Part shown: piece by piece, positions 47,444-58,444 of the stretch
How the letters are laid out: each line of letters opens with the position of its first letter
Numbering within the stretch: position 1 is the stretch's first letter
Source of the DNA: Psilocybe azurescens
Lineage: Eukaryota; Basidiomycota; Agaricomycetes; Agaricales; Agrocybaceae
Assembly (NCBI GenBank): GCA_023853785.1
Contig: JAJIRX010000032.1
Span: 310,001-374,000 of the forward strand
Length of the DNA: 64,000 nt
Reading direction: 5' to 3'
Position numbers and translations under genes: made by a program
Notes under the pieces: model-generated
What the model was told of the DNA's origin: nothing
The model's database searches: none
Seen by the model: only the letters and a program-made list of their open reading frames with translations

Positions 47444-48813
47444 ACAACTTCAATGCCAGACATCTCCTTTTAACTTCCTTTTTTTTTCTAATGAAAATCT
47501 TCACTTTCACAGCTCTGATTATATCAATTGTTCTCTATAGTTCTTGTCTTTTTTTTCTTCTATTCAACACGATTTGAACATCAAATTTTTGTAGCCATAG
47601 TTAATGCACAGATCTTGCACGTTATTATCTAATAATCTGATACCCTCTATAAAGAATCTCTGTTAGGACCTTTCCGTCTTCTTTGTTGTTCACACCGTTT
47701 TACATGTTCTAGATACGACGCGTTACAAATTACTTTGTTGCTCCCCGAAATCAAGTTACAAATTTATTGATGAACATGCCCCTGCAACTGCTTGATGTCT
47801 GTGTCCTCCTTGTTTTAGACCTGGTCACTCGAGTCATCTGCAGTCAATCTGAATGACATGAAATTTGTGCCGGCAGTGCAATAACGTACCTGTATGTGGA
47901 AATGTGACTTAACACACCTCCAATGTAGACTGAACATCTCAATTCGGCAGCTTTCCTTCGGGAAAATATACAGCCATAGAGCTTAGCGATATTCACACCG
48001 GTTGGTCTCCATTTCTCATCCCATGTGAGACATCCGATAGACTCCATAGTCCGAGCTGTCTAGCAATGTTCTCTTTTGCCTTTTGTATTCTAATTCCATC
48101 GAACACTTGGAAAGTGTTTCCGAACCGGAATTCTTCAAACTCAAGCCGCGGTCAGGGAGAAATAGCCGCGACTCCCGAGCTACGGAATTCGTCAGGAGTA
48201 GTGATACTAAATGTAGCTGCCTATCAGCCGATGATATATATCCGTGGAAGTTACCTGCGAACCGATATCATTCACCTTTGCATTTGCATTGCCATTGCAA
48301 TTGCAATCCGAAGATGAAATCTATTTTTAGCCTGAAAACCTTAGAATGATGTCATTCTAACTTTGGTTCTTTTAGTTTAATTAGAGGCGATCGCCTCCTT
48401 TCCAACAGCGACACTGATCGTCTCTGATAGAATCTTCCTGGCAACTTCTTGGTCTCTGCTTTCCAACTGCTTTCTGTCAACTCCAACTCATTCAAAATGT
48501 TTCAAATCCGTTACGCTACCAACCCCGACGAGCATAGTACACAATGTCTATTTCTCACGAGTCTTGAATATCAACTTTGAGTAGCCTGAAACCCAGCCAT
48601 CCAATGGCAATACACTATTCCATGATCCAACTGCGGCCTACCACTGGTGCCCAAGGAAGTTAAAGTTACTGCGATCTGGGTTTAACATAAAACGCTGCAC
48701 TCGGTCTGTTCAATTGTTACCCGCATCTCAGATATGCTATAGTCTCAAAATAATATTGGCTGCCAAATTAGTAATCTTTTCTCCTTCTCTCGCAACGTTA
48801 CTTGAATTTGACA
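47444..48813. other. Intergenic region, about 1.4 kb
   Basis: The first part is T-rich and probably 3' UTR. Short frames at 47844-48047 (minus) and 48066-48349 (plus) show nothing recognisable. No gene called. Confidence 0.4.
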
Positions 48814-49553
48814 ATGAATGCATCAGAGGTCAGTACAATTTTTTCATGTTATATCATCGAGTGTCCAGCTTAATTTGGGATACCTGACAACAGGCTTTGT
48901 ACTACCCACACAGCTATTACAACGACGTCTCCTTCTTCGGCGCGAGTTATATCACCAGGTTATTCGCCCAGGATAGCATGATCTATATATTCGACCAGTA
49001 CGATGGATGGCAAGACCACCTTCATTCGCTTATAGACCAGTGTTTGATTGCAGCCCGACTGGATGACCGCGTGGCGATCGGGGCCCTAACACTTCTTGAA
49101 CGTTTCCGAGATACTGTCGCGTACCTACCAGGATATCCACACAAAGTCTATCTCGAATATTTCGTCGGTGCATATATGACCTCGCATCGTCTTTTGGCCA
49201 CAATTCCCCTCCCCGTGTCATTCTGGCCCTCGGTTTTCGGGGACAAGTTTACCGCATCTGAGTTGGAGCATATAGAAGCTGAATTTGTGCACAGTGTTCA
49301 CCATCCCAATCACATCGAATACGGCGCCATGACTGTCATGAAGCAACGCATGTATTCTTTCATCCATACGCGCATGGAGATGCGTTCCGGGCACTTCTAT
49401 GACAGGGAAGGTTATTCTAACCCTTCATGCAGGCGACCACCGTGCTATGAGGAAATGATAAAGCGAGAGGCGCTCTTCATCATATCAGATCATCTCTGCC
49501 AGAACTGCAAGCAATGTCTGATCTTGAATTCTACAAATCACTCTTCAAATTGA
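48814..49553 (+). CDS. Unassigned fungal protein, possibly a diverged cyclin-like fold
   Basis: The first exon is MNASE (ATG 48814). An intron from GTCAGT to CAG then joins to ALYYPHSYYNDVSFFGASY and a long exon to TGA 49551-49553, about 225 residues. The middle reads LIDQCLIAARLDDRVAIGAL, TLLERFRDTVAYLPGYPHKV, YLEYFVGAYMTSHRLLATIP and SFWPSVFGDKFTASELEHIE. This recalls the cyclin N-terminal helices of Pho85-type cyclins: a helix ending in a 'LLERL' word, a helix beginning with 'F..A.M...K', a tryptophan, then a '.F...E...ME..F' helix. The cyclin Lys and Glu contact residues are not clearly kept. The C-terminus is His/Tyr/Cys-rich (CYEEM, CQNCKQC). The cyclin idea is weak; the gene itself looks real. 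Confidence 0.45.
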
Positions 49554-51333
49554 CACCTGACTCTGGATAGGCGTATTTACCCACAATCCATCTCTTTCTT
49601 ATATATCTAAAATCTTTTTCATCTTTTGTAGCTCTATATGTTATGACCCTAGACAAATGTAACCGACTTCCATGTCATCCCCAAAATAGACCTGCTGGAC
49701 CGTCGAGCTCCGCCATCTCCGATCTCAACATTCTTATTTTTCTTTGACTGCCGTACCGGCGTACATCTCATTCTCTTACCCCTTACCTTGATTTCCTATC
49801 AGCTTTGCCCGTATAGTGTGCATTAACCCCGCGAACATACTTACAGTATGATCGTATCCTTGGTGCCGCCGTGAAAGGTTAGCTGGACCATAGTATCTTC
49901 ACATATGTTACTTCGGGTGAATATTCTTCACCCGCGCTGTCGATCTTGAGGTCATTGAACATAGATCGCAAGTTCCGCTAGTGGCGAAGATTTTGCAGCA
50001 AGTTTCTAGCACGCCGGGATGGCTTCTGCATATGAACGGGTCTCAATGGTATATGAATGTATAGCATCCCCTGCTGGATGGGTGGCCAGGCATGTTTACC
50101 CAGATCTTATTCTTCTTATAGTACGCTAACATAGCGAATTACATGAGTGTCGAGAAACCGCCGAAATTCCAAACATATTGAACCGCTTGCTATCTACGAC
50201 GTTTAAAACGGCATTTATCACAACAATAACCTTCATAATAGTCTTAGCCATTACCGACGCCGAAATGGATTGCCTTAGTTCGCGATGAAACTGGACTCAT
50301 CCGCCACGTTGACGGACTCGCTCACCCAGCATCCATGAAGACTGAATCAAAAGCACTCTTCACTCCTGCATTCTCATATCTTACTTTCACCGTATCTAAT
50401 GTGGTTGAGGCTTCGATCCCATCTTTCATGCCCAATTCGATTGCTCGCGCGGTGCTTGATCATCTGCTCTACTGGGCCCAAAAGGACAACTGTTACCGTG
50501 TGTAAGTGGTGCTAGGGTATCCAGGGCGGTCTATGCTGTCGAGTTGTTTACAACGGGTAACTACTACTGGGCAAAGCGTACTGACCCTCATCATTAGCTA
50601 TCAAACCCAGTCGGCCTTGCCGTCGTTGCGCATCAACTGAATACCACTACGTGTTTATCCGTTTCAAAAGAAAAGCTTCAAGACAGTCGACCATGGCATT
50701 GCCAAACACAGTAACGGATCGCGTCCCTTTCACCTGTTTGACGCACATTCTTCGAAGAACTCGCACAGACTCGAACTCGAAGGCAGGCCAGCTCTACGCC
50801 CACAAGCCTTTGAATTAGTATTGGAATATTTTTCTAAAACCATTGACATTGTCCCATGTCACTATTGTCGAGGTACTTGATATTACGGTTGGGGGTCATA
50901 GGAGATTGCCTTGGTTTTTCGTTATGTCATGACTGAATGTAAACTTGATATCAAATTTCAAAATGTATATCCTTATAGTGCATATTTCAGCGATACAAAT
51001 TCAAGTCATACTCTCGGGTCACTCTAGAGTATTCAGCTCCTTGAAATAGACTTCCACGTGCCTTGCTAGAGATAAAGGCATCTCGAAGCAATTCTCTTAA
51101 AAACTTGAAAGTATGGGCCAGAGAGAGGCTGTAATTTTCCCAGAAAAATACAACTGATAGACAAAGCGCCATGGGAATTCACACTGAGGCTCGAACATGC
51201 CTAGTGCTAGTTGAAGTGGATGTCGAAACATTTAGCGTGCTAGCCATGTACAAAAAGTAGAACGATAGAATAATACAAGAAAGTATGATACATTCAAAGA
51301 TACATATGAAAAAGGGAAAAGGGAAAGGAAGGA
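49554..51333. other. 1.8 kb largely without a gene
   Basis: One coding-like stretch lies at 50251-50505 on the plus strand: open from a stop upstream, reading WIALVRDETGLIRHVDGLAH and later SIARAVLDHLLYWAQKDN. It runs into a good donor, GTAAGT, at 50501. I know no homolog and cannot place a start or next exon. The rest shows nothing recognisable. Confidence 0.3.
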
Positions 51334-52270
51334 TCATGAGCGTAGCTTGGGTTTTAGGGATTCGGCTGTCTGCACCGTCCACGCGTCAATCTCCTCGTGA
51401 GGCAGCGCTTTCCACTCCTGAATAACCTATGCAACACGGTTTATATCATGCACTAGGAATATTATGGAGGTAGCCTTACTAGATCAAGTTTGTCTATGGT
51501 TTCTAGCACCCGTTCATTGACATCTTCCGTGGCTTTCACTTTCTCTTGCAGTTCCGCCTCCAACTCGCGATTTTCTTCCTCAAGCTTTTAAAAAGTATAA
51601 GTGCACGAAGCCTACTATTCGGTTTGTTGCTGCCTACCTGGGAAATTAATGTCCGAAGTCTTGCAGCTTCAGAATTCAGGACGGGTACAGTTCGAGCGCA
51701 AACCGCAACCCTTGGATCAAGGTCGTCTTTCCAGGTATCTTTCCCAGCCTCGCCCCTTGCTTTCCTGTCTTTGGCCTCGTTTACAACTTTATGGAGGATG
51801 TCAATTTTTTCTTTAATGTTGTAATCTGTGAATAGTTTATCAAGATCTCGCTTCACACCAGTCAGGTCGACAAAACTATGGGATAAAAGGAGAACTCACA
51901 AAATTCTGGGTCTCTATATACTCGGAAATACTGTTATACGTCGCAGAAGACCCATTCCTGTCAGATTCCACGAAAAGGGGAAAGCATTCTGCAAAATCCT
52001 CGAACCTGTTGAAACTAATTTGTAATGTGGCGCGATGGTGGTAAACAGGGATACTCACGTCCATTTATGAGCTGAGCGTTGGATAGCGAGTATAAGGGCC
52101 GAATGGAAGTGTGTCCAACGTCGACTTCCAGACTGGCTGCTGAGCATGGCAGACAAATCCGGTTTTCTGGGAACGACAAGAAGAGTTAAGGAGTTGAATC
52201 CAGTGGATGGAAGGACGCGCTTGTCACGCGCCCGCGTCACTGATTGAGGCCCGGCGTTCCCGCGCGGCAT
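51334..52270 (-). CDS. NNF1: Kinetochore MIND/Mis12 complex subunit Nnf1
   Basis: Nnf1 is one of the four MIND subunits that join centromeric chromatin to the Ndc80 complex. ATG 52270 opens MPRGNAGPQSVTRARDKRVL. The conserved head helices read SRRWTHFHSALILAIQRSAH, KWTFEDFAECFPLFVE and YNSISEYIETQNF, then RDLDKLFTDYNIKEKIDILH and KVVNEAKDRKARGE. A C-terminal coiled coil follows (NSEAARLRTLISQ, LEEENRELEAELQEKVKATE), then LDLVIQEWKALPHEEIDAWT and a stop TGA 51334-51336. Length near 230 residues is normal. About five introns. Head-to-head with TUL1. Confidence 0.83.
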
Positions 52271-52342
52271 GGTTTACACTCCCGCGGCAAACAATGTGCT
52301 GAACTTCACCGAGCACTCTCAGCTTTGGTCACATCGTCCTCC
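52271..52342. promoter_or_regulatory. Very short bidirectional promoter, NNF1/TUL1
   Basis: Only 72 bp separate the two divergent ATGs, the tightest such pair in the window. Each 5' UTR probably overlaps the other gene's coding start or promoter. No core element was identified. Confidence 0.5.
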
Positions 52343-55300
52343 ATGGACCAAAACGCTCGCGATGAGGAAGCAGGTCTACCTGGGAATCCTCGAACCCCAC
52401 GCCCACGTAGTGCTGTTCCCACTTTACTTTTTATCGGCTTTATGCTTTTCATGCTTACCAGTCACAATGGCGACGAATTCCTGGCTCGACATCAGTACCA
52501 GGATGCTCTCCAATCCCTCAGTTATCAGTTATCGAACTATACGTCATGGTTGAATGGAACAGCTTCAAACTTCTCTCTAGTCAGTACCCGCACTCTTTCT
52601 TGTTCCTCATCTGATTTATAGCGGCAATTGTAGCCAGATACAGATCCAACGTTACCTCCCCTGTTGGAGACCTTTCATGTCAAGGGGAGCTTGTTAGATC
52701 CACACGTGGAATCATACTATCCTAATATAACCGGATTCATACATGGAAATGCAGAATTCACCAATATTACAATTCCATCTTTGGCTTTAAATGACACACT
52801 CCCTTGGAGACACCAAGCTCAGAATGTCATGGCTGGGGTCAATACTACAAACATCACGGAGAAACTCGGCACCTGGAGCTGGAGTACCTCAACCAAAGTC
52901 GCATTGAGTGTAGTGGAGAAGAAAACACCCGGTTCTGGTATGTCCAACGAGCTGATTAATTCTATGGCCCTTGTACATGTGCGTTGATATTTCATCCCTT
53001 ATTTGTCTATATTCACCTTCGATAAATCAATCGTCTCAACAGGGAAGAATAGAGCTGACAGATCCATCTGAGGCGGAGAATCTGCGGCTTGAGTTTGAAG
53101 GCATCCATTTTGTATCTAATGGCTCAATTTATGGATTCGCCGAACCTCCAGGGTGCGTTGCAGCCCACGTGTAACCTGCCTTACTCTGAACGCGACATCA
53201 CAGGCGACACATAGACATACGCATGCTACCTTCACTCGTCCCTGAAGCTTTCAGAAACGAAACAGCAAAAGTCATTGAACCAGAGTTGCAAGCAAGAATC
53301 GATAAGCTTAAGAATCTTATCGACGCGGGTATAATTGACGTAGAATCCACAAGTGGTGCGAAAAAAAACTAATTTCCATCCCGTGTTGATATATACTGAT
53401 TCTTCGAAAGATGATGTCGCTAGAACCACATGTCCATTCACTTTCTACGCGCAAATTCAACCAGCGCAAGTCCCAGAACACCTCATGCAAGACCTAGAAG
53501 AGGAACTGCAAAATCCCACTGGAATTTGGACCGTAACCCCTCCCAAACTATGGATAACAGGGTTGCTACTAAGCAAAGAATGTGGTATCCTATATGAAGT
53601 CACGAACACTGAAGGTCTTAGGTATGGCATATTCTTGCGTTCCATATTCCTCGTTATCTCTAAAATTCCTCATCCAGGTCGCGCACCTTCTTCCGCAAAG
53701 TCACAACCTGTTCGTTCGTTCTGTGCTAGTGATTCATTTATTATTTTCTACTAATTTAAGCCCCCACAGATGCTGGATTGACCGCCATTGCTTACCTAGT
53801 GATGTTGATCCTCTTCTCTCGTCAGACTGATCAAAGTCGTACACCATCTGGAATATCTCGCGTGTCTCGCTGGACGTTCCAAACTCAAGCAACTATGGAT
53901 TTGGTGTCGTTCGCTGGCCACATCACATTTGCTATCCTCGCTGAGGGTAGATCATCTCTTTCACTCATAGCTCCAGCCTTTCTTGCATTCCTTGTGTTCG
54001 TCTACGAAGCTGTAGGTCTTCAGTTTTCATCTTACCTTTCCGTATTTTTTGCTCATTTCTTTTAGCAATTCTCCATCCTTATTTATTCGATTCAAGGGCC
54101 CGAAAATTATGTGCCACCTCCGCCGCCGCCTATAACCCCAAATCCTCTACCTACAAGTCCAAACTCTGTACCGCCTTCTCAGCAACCTCTTTTGCCTATT
54201 GTATCATCAAATACTCTCCCAACAACTAATACTCTGCAACCAGTTGGTCAGCAACCCACAGAGGCTGTACAGGCTCAAAATAATCGACCTACGTCTTTTT
54301 GTCCTTCTTCATACAACATATAAGAACTGATGCTCAAACTAAACTATGTAAGAGACAATATTCCCCCAGCTTACTTTTCATTAATCAAGTCTGTAGGGCT
54401 TACAATGTTTATTTCATGGGCGTTCATCGTCCGTGTCATCTTGTCTCCCACATTGTCTATGTTATTTTTGTTTGGACATATTCAACTATATGGCTTCCTC
54501 AAATCATCAGGTCCGTTCGTCGTGGGCGCAGTAGTGGGCTCTCCAAGGAGTATATTCTCGGTACAACCGCATGCCGTCTCTATCTTGCCCTTTGTGAGTC
54601 ATCATCTTGCTTGTTGGGATATTTGATTAACCCTTGTTCCTCAGATTTCCTCGCATGTCCTAAAAACGTTTTAGAGGTGGAACCAAGACGTGAGTTTTAT
54701 CTACTTCCCTTGATATCTCCTATAAATTCTTTTGTGTAGCTTGGATATGGCTACTTGCTACATTCATTGTGCTTCAAGCATTTTTGGTCATACTGCAGAA
54801 TATTTTGGGGCCAACTTTCTTCTTGCCAAAAACGTTTGTTGTTTATTTTATTTTACTTTGTGCTTTGCTCGAACCTGACGGCTATCTCAGTATGCCCTTG
54901 CGAAAGGCTACGACTATCATCCCCAGATTCCTTTGCCCGACTCAGAATCCCCAGAACAATCTCTTGGAGACTGTGCGATTTGTATGGACGCCATCATAGT
55001 TGGACCTTCCTTGCGCCGACGCTCTAAATCTTTCGACGGACGGCACGAAGACTCTGACTCCAAGAAGGGAGCCAGAGCGGGGAATATATTCAATGTCATG
55101 CAGATGGGCGTCGGAGCAACCAAGGCGAGGAAGAATTATAGTCTTGCTCCCTGTTCTCATTTATTCGTGAGTTTGAATTTTTGTCAGGTAATCTCTTACT
55201 CACTAAAGATAAAATTACCATGCAGCACACCGAGTGTCTGGAGAAAGTAAGTTACTCGTTTCCCATGTATTTATGACCCAAATTGCTCATCGTGTTTTTT

Positions 55301-55420
55301 CTTCACATTTCGCAGTGGCTTGCCATCAAGGTACTACTCTTTTTCTTGTCATGAAAGTCATTCTGATATGCTTCATAGAATATTTGCCCTCAGTGCCGTC
55401 GGCCTCTACCACCACTATAA
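52343..55420 (+). CDS. TUL1: Transmembrane RING E3 ligase Tul1/Dsc1 (Golgi DSC complex)
   Basis: Tul1/Dsc1 is the catalytic subunit of the Golgi/endosome Dsc ubiquitin ligase, which cleaves SREBP in some fungi and degrades misplaced membrane proteins. ATG 52343 starts MDQNARDEEAGLPG, then a signal anchor (AVPTLLFIGFMLFMLTS). The long lumenal domain has many Asn-x-Ser/Thr sites (NYTSWLNGTASNFS) and NAEFTNITIPSLALNDTLPW. About seven helices follow (LTAIAYLVMLILFS; HITFAILAEGRSSLSLIAPA; YVIFVWTYSTIWLPQIIRSV, then RRGRSSGLSKEYILGTTACR; PWIWLLATFIVLQAFLVILQ). The C-terminal RING-H2 is GDCAICMDAI, APCSHLFHTECLEKWLAIKN, ICPQCRRPLPPL, ending TAA 55418-55420 at the very C-terminus as in the family. 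More than ten introns. The domain order is complete. Confidence 0.9.
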
Positions 55421-55693
55421 GTACTGGTCAACGCGTGTTATAACAACTACTGTACACTATATTTCTGTCTCCAAACATGTATTTTCTACGGAGTAATTTG
55501 TGAATGATAATGCTATGTACGTGCAGCTCATCGCTTGTTTTGCTCAAGAGTATTTGAGGTCATGACCATTCGCATGAAGACTTATTTCACCAAACCTAAC
55601 CCATGGGCCATAACCGCGTAGAACTCTTCTGCAGACAAAATTAATGACATAGGCAACTGTATATGTATTTAAAATGCTTCCTTAATGTTGTAA

Positions 55694-55779
55694 TCTCTGT
55701 TAGTATATCGGTTAGTACACGCGCCTGTCACTTAATATAAAGACCGCGCGAAAGCTGGGTTCGACTCCCAGACAGAGAG
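55694..55779 (+). tRNA. tRNA-Asp (GUC) with a 14-nt intron
   Basis: The acceptor stem 55694-55700 (TCTCTGT) pairs perfectly with 55772-55778 (ACAGAGA), followed by discriminator G. The D arm contains GGTTAGTA. The anticodon stem CGCGC/GCGCG encloses the loop CTGTCAC, anticodon GTC. The T arm is CTGGG-TTCGACT-CCCAG. About 14 nt (55731-55744) sit one base after the anticodon, the standard position for eukaryotic nuclear tRNA introns. Confidence 0.92.
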
Positions 55780-55783
55780 TAAC

Positions 55784-55788
55784 TTTTT
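55784..55788 (+). terminator. RNA polymerase III terminator of tRNA-Asp
   Basis: A run of five T on the coding strand lies 5 nt after the tRNA 3' end, the usual Pol III stop. Confidence 0.8.
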
Positions 55789-55976
55789 ATATTTTTGTCT
55801 GACTAAGTGCATTTTGACTGTGTTTTGACGTATTTATCATAGACGTTAATGACCGTGATAGAGCGCTCGCAAGGGCTCACATATCGACGACGTTGGGTTT
55901 GGTACGGCTCGTCGAGAGCTCTTCAAAGTGAGCAACAAAGTTATCAATCGAAGAATTTTCTAACGAATTGGTGTAG

Positions 55977-56242
55977 ATGCGTCCCACAGCAAGTAGACTT
56001 GTCCGTGTGGTCCCACGAAAGTTGCTCAATGTCAGCGACCAAAAATTTACAACCGACCAAGGCCCCAATTCGAGGACTTGAAGGAACCTACATTCATGGA
56101 AGTGCTCATGAAGAGGAAGGAAGAGGCAGGAGATGCGTGGCCCCCAAATCTTCGACTCGAACCTCAGTTGAAGAAGGAAATTTTTAGGGAAATCGCGCCA
56201 AGTGTACGGTCGGCGTTGAGGAGAATGACGAAGGAGAGATAG
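55977..56242 (+). CDS. Possible small mitochondrial protein (about 88 residues), one apparent frame break
   Basis: ATG 55977 opens MRPTASRLVRVVPRKLLNVS, an Arg-rich amphipathic leader that looks like a mitochondrial presequence, then DQKFTTDQGP. One extra C in the run 56063-56066 continues it as QFEDLKEPTFMEVLMKRKEE, AGDAWPPNLRLEPQLKKEIF and REIAPSVRSALRRMTKER to TAG 56240-56242. Without it the frame stops at once. The second half has a strongly protein-like, helical composition and could be a mitoribosomal or respiratory assembly protein. I do not recognise the family. Upstream exons near 55850-55915 are possible. Confidence 0.38.
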
Positions 56243-56644
56243 AGCAAGGCTTGCGTATACATCGTCGAGAAATCTGTCACGGTATACCACCTACACGAGG
56301 GCTCTTTATTTGGGAGGCTCGGGAAGGGGGAGGCGGAAGATATATCCACGGGAGGGCATTCATAATGGGCCACAGTAAACTCATGGCAAGCCGTGTAATC
56401 CTCTCAATATATGTTGACTTGTCAGTGCTGAAGTTATTTATGTTGTTCGCAATTGGTCTCCTTCTGTAAGGTTTACTTAAGGAGATGACCTTGTGTGTCC
56501 GAAAGGGGCCGGCCGCCTTGTCATCTACCTATTCTTAAACATTTCTCTGCTCGCCGGTTGTATTAAATGCTCTCCTTTTCCATCCATTCTGGTTCTGATC
56601 ACCACAGTCGCTAAACTAATCCTTGATCTAGGCTAGGTAACAAG
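56243..56644. promoter_or_regulatory. Upstream region of the PSD gene
   Basis: About 400 bp before the PSD ATG with a GGGCCGGCC word at 56508-56516. No gene is seen; the minus-strand frames that overlap from 55877 are likely shadows. Confidence 0.35.
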
Positions 56645-58297
56645 ATGTCCCTACACGCAACCAATATTGACAAGCCCATCGACCCTATAACGCCTAATAC
56701 CTTACCAGATGCCTCGCATGACGATATTGCAAAGGGGCTCTCCGCTATCGTGGACCACTCCGCAGACTCCCCCAATGTAACCCATCACATCCACACACCA
56801 ATTCAATCGCTCATCAATTCGCACTGGGTCAAATCCCTAATACCTGGCATTGAGAAACTCGCCGTAGATTATCATTGCGGGAACTACGTGATTGTTAGAG
56901 GGACCACTGAACCGTTCTTCGAGACGATGCCTCTTTACGCCAGGTGTGTGGTGTACAACGTATTATTATAGTTATGACGTCACTTACGACGATGTCCTGA
57001 CTTTGTGCAGACTTGGTATGCATCTTTTGTTTTATGGAAGAGAACAGGTTATGCTTCTCGGCACCAAGAGAGTAGATCAGCTACTCCGTGAGCAATCGAT
57101 TAAAGTGAGAATACAATATCCGAAAGCGACATGGATTCTTACCTGCTGTTCACCTAGCAAGGACAAATCTATGACAGCCCCAAATCTGCGGCATCTATTC
57201 TTTCTTTCGTTGAAACGTATTCCATACAGACAGACGAACTGCTCGAGCCTGATATTTCGAAGTACAAGAACTTCAACGAGTTCTTTTCCAGGTTAACTTC
57301 TTGCAATTCTAGTGTGTAGGATCTTATGCCAATCTTAGGACATAGGAAGTTGCGACCAGATGCACGTCCAATCCAGAACGAACATGACAAGGATGTCATT
57401 GTCTCCGCCGCAGATTGTCGTTTAACAGTTTTTATCTCTGTTGACGTCGCGAAAACATTCTGGTAGTTGTTAAACTGACAGTTTTTAGATCTCAGTTTCC
57501 GATTGACATATTCGATTGTTTTGCAGGGTGAAAGGACAGAACTTCAGTGTCCCTAATCTTCTTAACCTCCCACCAACTTCTCCCAGAATCGAGCCTTTCA
57601 AAAACGCAAGTCTAGCTATTTTTCGCCTCGCGCCTGCAGATTACCATCGGTTCCACAGTCCCATTGACTGCGAAGTTGGGGATATTGAGCACGTCGATGG
57701 ACATTTCTATACAGGTTAACCCTTCCCTTATTTTCCTGCTTAGGGATTCGCTCATGGCTTGGTGTGCGAATCTACAATTGTTCTAGTTAACCCTCAAGCT
57801 ATTAATGAGCCTGGCTTTGACGTTTTGACCGCCAACACGAGGTCGATTTTATATTTGAAGCATATTCCTACCGGGCAATTGGTTGCTTATGTGGCTATCG
57901 GCGCTCTTCTTGTCGGAAGTATCCAATGGACAGGTGGAAAAGAGAAAGGCACAATTTTGAAGAGAGGGGATGAACTAGGGTACTCACCACTGTTTACTGC
58001 CTCGAGTTTCACAAACAATCTAATTCCTACTTTGTAGATATTTCGCTTACGGGGGGAGCACGATTGTTATCGTTTTTCCGAAAGAAGTTGTCGAGTAAGT
58101 CTTTGGTGTTGTCCACATGTACATTCAGATTGAAATTTCCTCTAGATTTGATGACGACCTCGTGTCGAACTCGCAAAAGCCCATCGAAACACTGGTCAAG
58201 GTACTTCCCATGAGCTATCTGAATGTGGCCAGTTCTCTGACATCTCTTCTGAAACCAGGTGGGATATTCCATCGGGAAAGTCACTCCCCCTTTATGA
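56645..58297 (+). CDS. PSD: Phosphatidylserine decarboxylase proenzyme
   Basis: This pyruvoyl enzyme makes phosphatidylethanolamine from phosphatidylserine. ATG 56645 begins MSLHATNIDKPIDPITPN. Later exons read DISKYKNFNEFFSRKLRPDA (the NEFF(S)R block), VSAADCRLTVF, FWVKGQNFSV and the catalytic-domain motif PADYHRFHSPIDCEVGD. Then come GHFYTVNPQAI, AYVAIGALLVGSIQWTGG and KEKGTILKRGDELGYFAYGG with GGST, the self-cleavage site where Ser becomes the pyruvoyl group. The chain ends VGYSIGKVTPPL, TGA 58295-58297. It has no C2 domain or mitochondrial leader, so it resembles the shorter fungal paralogs rather than classical Psd1 or Psd2. About eight introns. Confidence 0.93.
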
Positions 58298-58444
58298 GTA
58301 CAAAGCCAAATTACAATGACGATATTTTTGATATATCATACAACCACCCCTGAATTTAAATACCTGTAAAATAACCTATACGACCTGTCGAACAATCCTT
58401 CGAGTATGCCTCATCGAGAGGATCCTAATGTACATTCCAGTTGC

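Noticed and set aside
48497..48580. Small frame MFQIRYATNPDEH resembling the start of 5-keto-4-deoxyuronate isomerase (KduI)
   Set aside because: The similarity is about a dozen residues and stops at once; no further KduI motifs occur downstream.
55877..56290. Minus-strand 137-codon open frame
   Set aside because: It mirrors the plus-strand small-protein candidate and has no features of its own.
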